DNA from: Caldilineaceae bacterium
GTDB lineage: Bacteria > Chloroflexota > Anaerolineae > Caldilineales > Caldilineaceae
Reading direction: 5' to 3'
DNA: 12,718 nucleotides
NCBI GenBank assembly: GCA_015494005.1
Contig: WGCB01000374.1
Span: forward strand, 1-12,718
Position numbers and translations under genes: made by a program. Below the pieces are notes generated by a model. It worked only from the letters and a program-made list of their open reading frames with translations. It was not told the origin of the DNA and did not search any database. The number at the start of each line of letters is the position of its first letter. Position 1 is the first letter of the stretch. This document shows positions 7,752 through 12,718 of the stretch, piece by piece.

Positions 7752-7804
7752 GTGAGAAATCGGTGAACTGTGAGAAATCGGAACGGCGACGCAGCAGAAA
7801 TCGG
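7752..7804. repeat. Three AGAAATCGG direct repeats upstream of the binding-protein gene
   Basis: On the plus strand GTGAGAAATCGG occurs at 7752-7763 and again at 7770-7781. A third copy, AGCAGAAATCGG, is at 7793-7804. Start-to-start spacings are 18 and 23 bp. They fill the gap between the SIS stop and the binding-protein ribosome site. No clear -35/-10 promoter was found there. Operator sites or mRNA elements are possible. Confidence 0.55.
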
Positions 7805-7819
7805 ACAGAGAACCGGGCT

Positions 7820-7833
7820 GCCCAGTGATGGGC
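7820..7833 (-). other. Small hairpin just after the SIS gene stop
   Basis: GCCCA-TCAC-TGGGC (minus strand) forms a 5-bp stem directly after the SIS gene stop codon. It has no following U-run and is weak, so I do not call it a terminator. Confidence 0.25.
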
Positions 7834-7836
7834 TGC

Positions 7837-8862
7837 TCAGAGATTGGACAGCTCGATGACCGCGGTCAGGTTGTTCGGGTGGTCCGGGTCCAGGCCCTTG
7901 GCCAGGGAGCGGTAGAGGGCCATGAGCTGGAGCACGGGCAGATAGAGGACGCCCCGCAGGTTCTCCGGCACGCCCGAGCGGAAGGCGACATCCGCGCCCT
8001 CCTCGCCCTGGGCGAGGACAGTCCCGCCCAGGGCCTGCATCTCGTCCAGGACGGCCCGCTCGTGCCGGGCGTTCTGCTCCGAGAGCAGGCCCACGACCAC
8101 GGCGTTCTGGTTGACCATGCTCATGGGGCCGTGGCGAAACTCCAGGAAGTGGAAGGGCTCGCTGTGGGTGAGGGTCATCTCCTTCATCTTGAGGTTGACC
8201 TCGCAGGCCAGCCCGTAGCGGATGCCCGAGCCTAGGAAGTAGAAGCGGTCGAAATTCAGGTCCTCCCCCAGGGCCTGGGCCAGGGGCGCGTACCCCTCCA
8301 GCAGGCGCTCCCCCGCCGCGGGCAGGCCGGCCATGGCATCCAGCAGGCCGTCGCTGTCACCGGCCATGCGCAGACCGAACACGGTGGCGGCCACGTACAT
8401 GGACGCAAACGAGCGGGTCTGGGCCACCGAGCGCTCTTGGCCTTCGGGGATGACGATGGCCGTGTCGGCCATCCGGGCCAGGTCCGTCACGTCGTTGGTG
8501 ATGGCCACCACGTGGCCTCGCCCTTGGGCCTGGAAGCGCTCCACCGCCCGCACCGTCTCCGTGGTCGTCCCCGAGCGGCTGATGGCCACCAGCAGAGTGG
8601 GCTGGTCGGTGAGCGCTGTCTGCGGGTTCAGCAGGAGCTCCCCGCCAGGAACGGCCCGGGCTGGACGGCCGGTCAAGGACTGGTAGAGGGCGGCGGCGGC
8701 CAGGGAAAGGTAGTAGGTGGATCCGCAGCCGGTGAACAGGGTCTGGGCGTAGTCGCTGGCCCGGGGGAGGAGCGCCGCGCTGGCTCGCTCCAGGGCCGCT
8801 TGCCACGCCCGGGGCTGGGATCGGATCTCGTTGTAGGTGTGGTAGGAAGAGAGGTCGTTCAT
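7837..8862 (-). CDS. Double-SIS sugar-phosphate isomerase/deaminase (GlmS C-terminal/AgaS-like)
   Basis: 341 residues from ATG 8862, matching the isomerase half of GlmS or a stand-alone AgaS-type protein; no glutaminase domain is present. SIS domain 1 shows FTGCGSTYY (43-51), VAISRSGTTTETVRAV (92-107) and SVAQTRSFASMY (145-156). SIS domain 2 shows FYFLGSGIRYGLACEVNLKM (207-226), THSEPFHFLEFRHGP (232-246) and LDPDHPNNLTAVIEL (324-338). FRHGP resembles AgaS, while the LKMKEMTLTHSEP block resembles GlmS. Such proteins convert amino-sugar phosphates, for example galactosamine- or glucosamine-6-phosphate to ketose phosphate plus ammonia, or deglycate fructosamines. The start overlaps the stop of the upstream Asp-box remnant (ATGA). 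The frame is open further upstream, but that part is the remnant read in another frame. A cytoplasmic amino-sugar step is likely; exact substrate is unproven. Confidence 0.85.
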   Translation of the reverse strand: MNDLSSYHTYNEIRSQPRAWQAALERASAALLPRASDYAQTLFTGCGSTYYLSLAAAALYQSLTGRPARAVPGGELLLNPQTALTDQPTLLVAISRSGTTTETVRAVERFQAQGRGHVVAITNDVTDLARMADTAIVIPEGQERSVAQTRSFASMYVAATVFGLRMAGDSDGLLDAMAGLPAAGERLLEGYAPLAQALGEDLNFDRFYFLGSGIRYGLACEVNLKMKEMTLTHSEPFHFLEFRHGPMSMVNQNAVVVGLLSEQNARHERAVLDEMQALGGTVLAQGEEGADVAFRSGVPENLRGVLYLPVLQLMALYRSLAKGLDPDHPNNLTAVIELSNL

Positions 8863-9050
8863 GGCTCCAAGAATTGTCGGCGATGGTATCCGGTCCCGGG
8901 CGAGCCCAGGAAAACATAGGTCGGATCGTGGGGATCGATTTCGATGGGCCATCCGAAGGGCCAGGCCAGGCCCTCGTTGACGGCCGTCCAGCTTTTGCCT
9001 CCATCCACGCTGCGCATCACCCCGGCCGAGCCGGTGGGCCCTGCTCGACG
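8859..9050 (-). pseudogene. 3' remnant of an Asp-box lipoprotein-type gene
   Basis: The frame ending at the TGA 8859-8861 encodes GVMRSVDGGKSWTAVNEGLA, then WPFGWPIEIDPHDP, then FLGSPGTGYHRRQF. This aligns residue by residue with the C-terminal part of the 750-residue Asp-box protein (about 683-735: VLLSTDGGQSWQPVNQGMA, then WPF, WDPN, VGSPGTGFQRRTF). Only the last Asp box and the tail remain. Upstream of about 9050 the similarity stops and base composition falls. The frame has an ATG at 9137, but that lies in unrelated AT-richer DNA. The remnant lacks the YLPLV tail and ends FLEP. Its stop overlaps the SIS start by 4 bp (ATGA), so the intact ancestor was the coupled upstream operon gene. A short product could still be made, but no function is expected. 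The exact left limit is approximate. Confidence 0.8.
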
Positions 9051-9175
9051 ATCTCGTGGTAGGTATGCAACCCCGGTGTGGTCAAGGTCTTTTTTCCCAA
9101 AGAAGTGGTAGCAACATCTCGCGTAGGAACTACGCACATGATTCAGTGCGCGTGTAACGGTTTATAGAGTGTTTC
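9051..9175. other. Non-coding junction between host operon and low-GC insert
   Basis: About 125 bp without a supportable gene. Composition shifts from GC-rich to AT-rich near 9060-9090. A short hairpin, GCGTAG-TTC-CTACGC (9121-9135), has no U-run. I found no tRNA end, transposase remnant or clear terminal repeat. Confidence 0.5.
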
Positions 9176-10500
9176 TCACAATTTGGTTGTTTCATCGTGT
9201 AAAGGAATTCTTGGCCATTCGATCTCACTGATAACTTTTCGAATCGCCGGTAGGTCTTGGGAAACGAACTTTTTCCATTCGGTCTCCACTTTTTTCACCA
9301 AGCCGTCCGGGTCGGTGTCTTCGTAGTCTCGAGTAGTGAGTAATGTTCTGTTATAGATGGTAGTCCACTTGGGATAAAGTCGCTTCCTACCTCTTCGAAA
9401 AGGATGGGGGTGGGCTAAAGCCGCTGCAAAGATGGTCTCCCGCACTGCGTCCGGCCCCGGGCCAATAATCAATTTGAGCGACAGCCTTTTCGGAGTGTTT
9501 TGAATTTCGAAGAGCAATATCCTGCCGCTTGATGTCCAGCCTCGACCTACTCGTAAGGCGGGAATGGCATCCCATTCTGTGGGACAAAACCGAATTGTAC
9601 TTTTCGTAAAAGAATCCAAAGTGAGTTCGATAGATTCCGCTTCCTCTATCAACCGTTTTAACAACTCTGCGAGATTCCACTGCAGATCTGGTCGATACTC
9701 GAAGATGAGGTCTAGCGCCTGTTTGTGTCGACGATAAATCTGGCGACAGAGTTTGGCGATTTCTGACTCGCTCACAATATGCCTCCTCAGCATAGATGTG
9801 TAGTGACGCATTAATGTGCGCACATCGGCACCTAAAGTCGATGCATAGGTCTGCTGGACGGCATCTATCAACCATGCAATCTCGCCGTAGCTTACCGAGA
9901 TGTAGGCGTCGTCTGAAGGCTGATCACCTTCTGGAGTCAAGAACAAGAAAACGGCACGGTGATCGGGGAATTCGCTAACCACACACTCTCGGTATCGATG
10001 TAGCTGACCTGAACGTTCCCCGCTGTCAATTTTGTTCTCCATAGCACAGACTAAACGATTGGCAGGATCATGGATCAGGATGTCAATGTGCCGCCATTCT
10101 CTCCGGACCACAGCACTCCTCATATCTGCCACATCGATTTCCACCGCGTTTAAAGGTGGGTCAATAACACGTGCTAGTACGTGTTTGAGCAAACGTTTTA
10201 AGAAGGCATCACCCAGACCGTGATTCTGGGTGGGATCGAGGATGAACGCTAGGTAATCGGAATGACGCAGCTCCTGACGTACTGCACCCAAGGCTTCAAA
10301 AATATTGAACTCGGCTAAAAGTGTTTCTAGGCGTTCCAGATCTTTGTTTTCGACGACGAAAGCTTCTAAAAGATCTAGTATTTTTGAGTACTCTTTTTCG
10401 ATCTCGGACATGGAGCAGCCTGCTTCTTTTTTCGCAATCCGGTCAGATCTCGTTGAAGCGCTCGGTCATTGATAAAAGAGTGGTGTAGGGATAAGCTTGT
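9060..10500. mobile_element. Low-GC insertion (single-cargo island)
   Basis: The block between the Asp-box remnant and the deoR 3' end is visibly AT-richer, with TTT/AAA-rich codons, than either flank and carries only the nuclease gene. It adjoins a gene that has lost everything upstream of its last blade. The simplest reading is horizontal insertion with loss of the 5' part of the Asp-box gene. No integrase, inverted terminal repeats or target duplication were seen, so the edges are approximate and the mechanism is unknown. Confidence 0.5.
9176..10411 (-). CDS. PD-(D/E)XK nuclease superfamily protein (PDDEXK_4-like)
   Basis: 411 residues. The N-terminal half fits the PD-(D/E)XK nuclease superfamily group recognised as PDDEXK_4: NIFEALGAVRQELRHSDYLA (36-55) with E47, FILDPTQNHGLGDAFLKRLL (56-75), RHIDILIHD (107-115) with D110, CAMENKIDSGE (122-132) with the ExK pair E125/K127, then QLHRYRE (136-142). 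These provide the E...D...ExK metal-binding core. The C-terminal half (about 215-411) has no motif I recognise and may bind DNA or a partner. Codon and base use are AT-richer than in all neighbours, indicating recent acquisition. It stands alone: no methylase, ATPase or toxin-antitoxin partner is adjacent. ATG 10411 lacks a strong ribosome site (only AGCAGG upstream). Proteins of this type occur in defence islands, but the function is unassigned. Confidence 0.85.
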   Translation of the reverse strand: MSEIEKEYSKILDLLEAFVVENKDLERLETLLAEFNIFEALGAVRQELRHSDYLAFILDPTQNHGLGDAFLKRLLKHVLARVIDPPLNAVEIDVADMRSAVVRREWRHIDILIHDPANRLVCAMENKIDSGERSGQLHRYRECVVSEFPDHRAVFLFLTPEGDQPSDDAYISVSYGEIAWLIDAVQQTYASTLGADVRTLMRHYTSMLRRHIVSESEIAKLCRQIYRRHKQALDLIFEYRPDLQWNLAELLKRLIEEAESIELTLDSFTKSTIRFCPTEWDAIPALRVGRGWTSSGRILLFEIQNTPKRLSLKLIIGPGPDAVRETIFAAALAHPHPFRRGRKRLYPKWTTIYNRTLLTTRDYEDTDPDGLVKKVETEWKKFVSQDLPAIRKVISEIEWPRIPLHDETTKL

Positions 10501-10515
10501 CGAGGGCAAGAGGCA
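10412..10515. other. Gap between deoR and nuclease genes
   Basis: 104 bp with no gene. On the minus strand it begins CTTGCCCTCGACAAG, an imperfect short inverted repeat, then becomes AT-rich (CTTTTATCAAT, AAAAAAGAAG). I see no convincing terminator or consensus promoter, so whether the nuclease has its own promoter is unclear. Confidence 0.4.
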
Positions 10516-11277
10516 TCAAGCCACCAACACCTCCACGCCCAGCTCCTGGAGATCGGCCAGGGTCTCCGGGGAGGTATCGCCATCGGTGATCACCGTGCTC
10601 ACCGCGGTGACCGGGGCCAGGAAGACGGTGCTCACCCGGCTGAACTTGCTGTGATCCGCCACGATGATCCGCTGGGGCGCGATGGCCAGGATGGCCCGGT
10701 CCGTCATGGCCTCGGGCAGGTAGTCGCTGGTCAGCCCGTGCTGCACGTCGATGCCCCGGATGCCCATAAAGACCCGGTCCGCCCGGAACTCCCGGATGGC
10801 CTGCTCCGCGATGTGGCCCACCATGGAGAGCTCGCTCTGGCGGAACATGCCGCCGATGACGATGAGCTCCGTGTGGTCGTTGCCGGCCAGCTCGTTGATC
10901 ACCGGCAGGGAGTTGGTGATGACCGTCAGCTCCGGGATGGCCCGCAGGTGGGGCACCATGCACTGGACCGTGCTGCCGCTGCCCAGGAAGATGGTCTCGC
11001 CTGGCTGGACCAGGCTGGCGGCCAGGCGTCCGATTCGCTGTTTGGCTTCCTGGTTCGCGCTCAGCCGCTGGACGATGGGGGGCTCCCGGCGGGCCCGCTC
11101 TACTTTGACGGCCCCGCCGTGGGTGCGGCGGATCCAGCCCTGGTTGGCCAGCTCCTCCAGGTCCCGGCGGACGGTGGCCTCGCTTACCTTGAGCAGGCGG
11201 TTCAGTTCGGCTACGGTGATCTGACCTTGCTCGTCCACCAGGCGGCGGATCTGGGCCTGTCGTGCGGATTTCAGCAT
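10516..11277 (-). CDS. DeoR-family transcriptional regulator
   Basis: 253 residues, the standard DeoR-family length. The N-terminal winged helix-turn-helix reads QAQIRRLVDEQGQITVAEL (8-26) and SEATVRRDLEELANQGWIRR (32-51), followed by the typical THGGAV (52-57). The C-terminal DeoRC phosphosugar-sensing domain shows IFLGSGSTVQ (95-104), LTVITNSLPV (116-125), IVIGGMFR (140-147), DRVFMGIRGID (170-180) and IVADHSKFS (209-217). Family members are usually repressors released by phosphorylated sugar intermediates; AgaR of amino-sugar operons belongs here. It has its own consensus promoter and a 5' UTR of about 60 nt with operator-like repeats, suggesting autoregulation. Before the low-GC insertion it would have been the first gene of the downstream catabolic cluster. 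Control of that cluster is inferred from position. Confidence 0.94.
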   Translation of the reverse strand: MLKSARQAQIRRLVDEQGQITVAELNRLLKVSEATVRRDLEELANQGWIRRTHGGAVKVERARREPPIVQRLSANQEAKQRIGRLAASLVQPGETIFLGSGSTVQCMVPHLRAIPELTVITNSLPVINELAGNDHTELIVIGGMFRQSELSMVGHIAEQAIREFRADRVFMGIRGIDVQHGLTSDYLPEAMTDRAILAIAPQRIIVADHSKFSRVSTVFLAPVTAVSTVITDGDTSPETLADLQELGVEVLVA

Positions 11278-11287
11278 GGGGGCATCA

Positions 11288-11293
11288 CTCCCC
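11288..11293 (-). promoter_or_regulatory. Ribosome binding site of deoR-family gene
   Basis: GGGGAG lies 10 nt upstream of ATG 11277. This ATG also gives the complete helix-turn-helix domain. Confidence 0.65.
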
Positions 11294-11305
11294 GGGGGTG
11301 AGCGT

Positions 11306-11392
11306 TTATGCGTGGTTGTGTGCGAAATTGGGAGGGGTTATGCTCAGTTTAGCACGAAGATGATCGGTTGTCAACGGGGCGTGCGCGAAAAT
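11306..11392. promoter_or_regulatory. Candidate operator repeats around the deoR promoter
   Basis: On the plus strand TGCGAAATT (11321-11329) and CGCGAAAAT (11384-11392) flank the promoter 63 bp apart. TTATGC occurs at 11306-11311 and 11338-11343, 32 bp apart. Both distances are near whole helical turns, as expected for a multimeric repressor. GAAATTGG (11324-11331) also resembles the GAAATCGG repeats before the binding-protein gene. This is suggestive only. Confidence 0.3.
11346..11374 (-). promoter_or_regulatory. Consensus sigma70-type promoter for the deoR-family gene
   Basis: On the minus strand, TTGACA (11369-11374) and TAAACT (11346-11351) are separated by exactly 17 bp. The -35 is a perfect consensus and the -10 differs from TATAAT at positions 3 and 5. 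Transcription would start near 11339 and give a leader of about 60 nt. The -35 lies inside a small palindrome, GTTGACAAC, which could be part of an operator. Confidence 0.85.
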
Positions 11393-11439
11393 CCTGCTGG
11401 ATCCCTGCTCCCGGCGGGCCCAAGGACGGGCTCCACTGG

Positions 11440-12718
11440 TCACTCGCCCCGGCGGACCAGGGGCAGGTAGAGGGCCTGGCCGGCGGGAAACTCCAGGGCA
11501 CCCAGGTCCACCGCGCCGTTCTGCACCCGAGGGTTGCCGTCCAGGTCCACGTCCCCCACCGGGACGCTGCCGTCCCCCGCGTCGATGGCCGGGGAATCGG
11601 CCTGCAGGTGCAGGGCCGGCGCCGCCACGTCCACGAAGCGGGGATCCCCGAAGAGGGAGTGGCCGTCGTTGCCCGTGGCCGCCCGGTAGGCGTCGAAGCC
11701 CTGGTGGGTCTGCTTCTGCCACTGCCACTCGCTCTCGGTCGCTCCCGCCGGCGCGAAGTAGAGGTTGTAGTCCACCCGGTTGTCCTGGTTACGGCTGAAG
11801 GGGTTGCTGATCAGCAGGCTCTGGTCGTTGGCGTAGAAGATGTTGTTCTCGATCACGTTGTCGTGGACGTCGTACTGGAGGAGCAGCTCGCCGTTGCCGT
11901 CCTGGAGGGTGTCGTTCTGGAAGAAGGTGTTGTTGACGATGACGTTCTGGAAGGCGCTGCCCCGTTGCCGGTCGTAGCCGCCCATGGCCAGGCCGGTGAC
12001 GTGGCTCCACAGGACTAGGTTGTTGCGCACGGTGATGAAGCTGGCGTCCCCGTTCCCGTGCTCGCTGGCCACTTCGATGCCGATGTTGCACTGGCTGACC
12101 TGGTTGCCCTGGATGGTGATGCGGGTTCCCCCGTCCACGTAGATGCCGTCCGCGCTGCGCTCGCCCTGGTAGGCCGGGTTGGACCCGCTGTCGATGTGGG
12201 TGACCCTGTTCCCCTGGACCAGGCCATCCCGGGCCCGGTCGTAGGCCGGATCCGGCGCGGTGCCCTCGAAGCCGATGAGGTCGATGCCGATGTTGTCGTT
12301 GTGGTGGACGTGGTTGTCCAGCACCTGGAACTGCTCCACGTTGCCGTTGAGGACCAGGGACTCGCTCCAGCCCAGCTTCAGGTGGTCCAGCTCGTTGCCC
12401 TGGATGAGGAGGTGGTGGATGGAGGCCGGGGCCTGGTCGCCGTAGACCGCGATGCCGTGGGCGTTGCCGTCCTGGGCCCGGGTCTCGATGTGGTGGATGT
12501 GGTTGTCTCGCAGGGTCACGTGGTGGGAGGCGCCGCTCACGAAGATGCCTGCCGGCACCGCGTCCGGGTCGCTGCTGGTGAACTGGCGGATCTCGAAGCC
12601 CTGGATGACCAGGTGGCTCCGGTCCGCCAGGCGGAAGCCCACTGGCCCATCCGGGTCCGTGAGCCCCGTGCCGTCCAGGATGGCCGTCTCGCCCGGGTGG
12701 CTGGCGAAGGTGATGGGG
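11440..12718 (-). CDS. Exported right-handed beta-helix repeat protein (5' end outside window)
   Basis: The frame is open to the window edge. Upstream of a GTG at 12642 it still encodes PITFASHPGETAILDGTGLT, which is typical of this family, so that GTG is internal and the true start lies beyond 12718. About 425 residues are visible. Successive rungs of a parallel beta-helix follow, with N/D/H-rich turns: VIQGFEIRQF, VTLRDNHIHHI, LLIQGNELDHL, FQVLDNHVHHN, LVQGNRVTHI, ITIQGNQVSQC, ITVRNNLVLWS, VIVNNTFFQND and VIENNIFYAND. The C-terminus reads LHLQADSPAIDAGDG, then DVDLDGNPRVQNGAVDLGALEF, a common ending of exported beta-helix proteins, then ALYLPLVRRGE. The last block matches the tail of the Asp-box lipoprotein. 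Likely an exported polysaccharide-binding or lyase-type protein; no catalytic site can be named. It lies upstream of the deoR promoter and is probably a separate unit. Confidence 0.88.
   Translation of the reverse strand, partial: PITFASHPGETAILDGTGLTDPDGPVGFRLADRSHLVIQGFEIRQFTSSDPDAVPAGIFVSGASHHVTLRDNHIHHIETRAQDGNAHGIAVYGDQAPASIHHLLIQGNELDHLKLGWSESLVLNGNVEQFQVLDNHVHHNDNIGIDLIGFEGTAPDPAYDRARDGLVQGNRVTHIDSGSNPAYQGERSADGIYVDGGTRITIQGNQVSQCNIGIEVASEHGNGDASFITVRNNLVLWSHVTGLAMGGYDRQRGSAFQNVIVNNTFFQNDTLQDGNGELLLQYDVHDNVIENNIFYANDQSLLISNPFSRNQDNRVDYNLYFAPAGATESEWQWQKQTHQGFDAYRAATGNDGHSLFGDPRFVDVAAPALHLQADSPAIDAGDGSVPVGDVDLDGNPRVQNGAVDLGALEFPAGQALYLPLVRRGE

Noticed and set aside
9121..9135. GCGTAG-TTC-CTACGC hairpin as a terminator for the nuclease gene
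   Set aside because: Only a 6-bp stem with a 3-nt loop and no U-run on either strand.
9056..10492. GTGGTAGG (9056) and GTGGTGTAGG (10481) as a target-site duplication of the low-GC insert
   Set aside because: The match is short and gapped and lies at uncertain edges; it could be chance.
10466..10963. Minus-strand open frame within the deoR gene
   Set aside because: Out of frame with an unmistakable DeoR-family protein and Gly/Arg/His-rich.
11375..11439. GC-rich stretch after the beta-helix gene stop as an intrinsic terminator
   Set aside because: Only 4-6 bp pairings (GGGCCC, CCCG/CGGG) and no U-run after a stem.
12642..12642. GTG as the start of the beta-helix gene
   Set aside because: The same frame continues to the window edge with family-typical sequence and no signal peptide follows this codon, so the real start is outside the window.

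Overview
Every gene I can support in this window is on the minus strand, so the biological reading order runs from high to low coordinates. The DNA is GC-rich, with one clearly AT-richer stretch at about 9060-10500. The organism is a bacterium. My best guess is Chloroflexota (Anaerolineae/Caldilineae-like). Two unrelated exported proteins end in the same short tail (YLPLVTR and YLPLVRRGE), which I recall as common at the C-termini of exported Chloroflexota proteins. High GC, many lipoproteins and MalFG-type importers fit that guess. No rRNA or other phylogenetic marker is present, so the assignment is tentative.

Layout, in transcription order: (a) >12718-11440, the 3' part of a right-handed beta-helix exported protein that enters from outside the window. 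(b) A consensus sigma70-type promoter at 11346-11374 driving a DeoR-family repressor (11277-10516). (c) A low-GC insertion carrying a single PD-(D/E)XK-type nuclease gene (10411-9176). (d) The 3' stub of a BNR/Asp-box gene (about 9050-8859), whose upstream part is gone and whose stop codon overlaps the next start. (e) An operon: double-SIS sugar-phosphate isomerase/deaminase-like protein (8862-7837), sugar-binding lipoprotein (7730-6378), MalF-like permease (6240-5218), MalG-like permease (5214-4357), GH114 endo-alpha-1,4-polygalactosaminidase-like lipoprotein (4329-3370), a 750-residue lipoprotein with 13 Asp boxes (3377-1125), and a GH4 alpha-galactosidase-type enzyme (1055 to beyond base 1).

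How the genes may work together: the surface enzymes (GH114 and perhaps the GH74-like Asp-box protein) cut an extracellular polysaccharide. The binding protein and two permeases import oligosaccharides, using an ATPase encoded elsewhere. The cytoplasmic NAD/Mn-dependent GH4 enzyme removes alpha-linked galactose-type units. The SIS protein handles an amino-sugar phosphate, and the DeoR protein senses a phosphosugar. GH114 together with a CHS-type GH4, an AgaS/GlmS-like SIS protein and a DeoR regulator suggests a system for alpha-1,4-linked galactosamine polymers, such as fungal galactosaminogalactan or Pel-type biofilm polysaccharide. This is the most interesting hypothesis in the window. It is inferred from family membership and synteny, not shown by the sequence.

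Non-coding signals: an intercistronic 13-bp inverted repeat between the binding-protein and permease genes (malE-malF style), a 7-bp hairpin before the GH4 gene, three AGAAATCGG repeats before the binding-protein gene, and operator-like repeats around the deoR promoter. No tRNA, rRNA, CRISPR array or transposase was seen.
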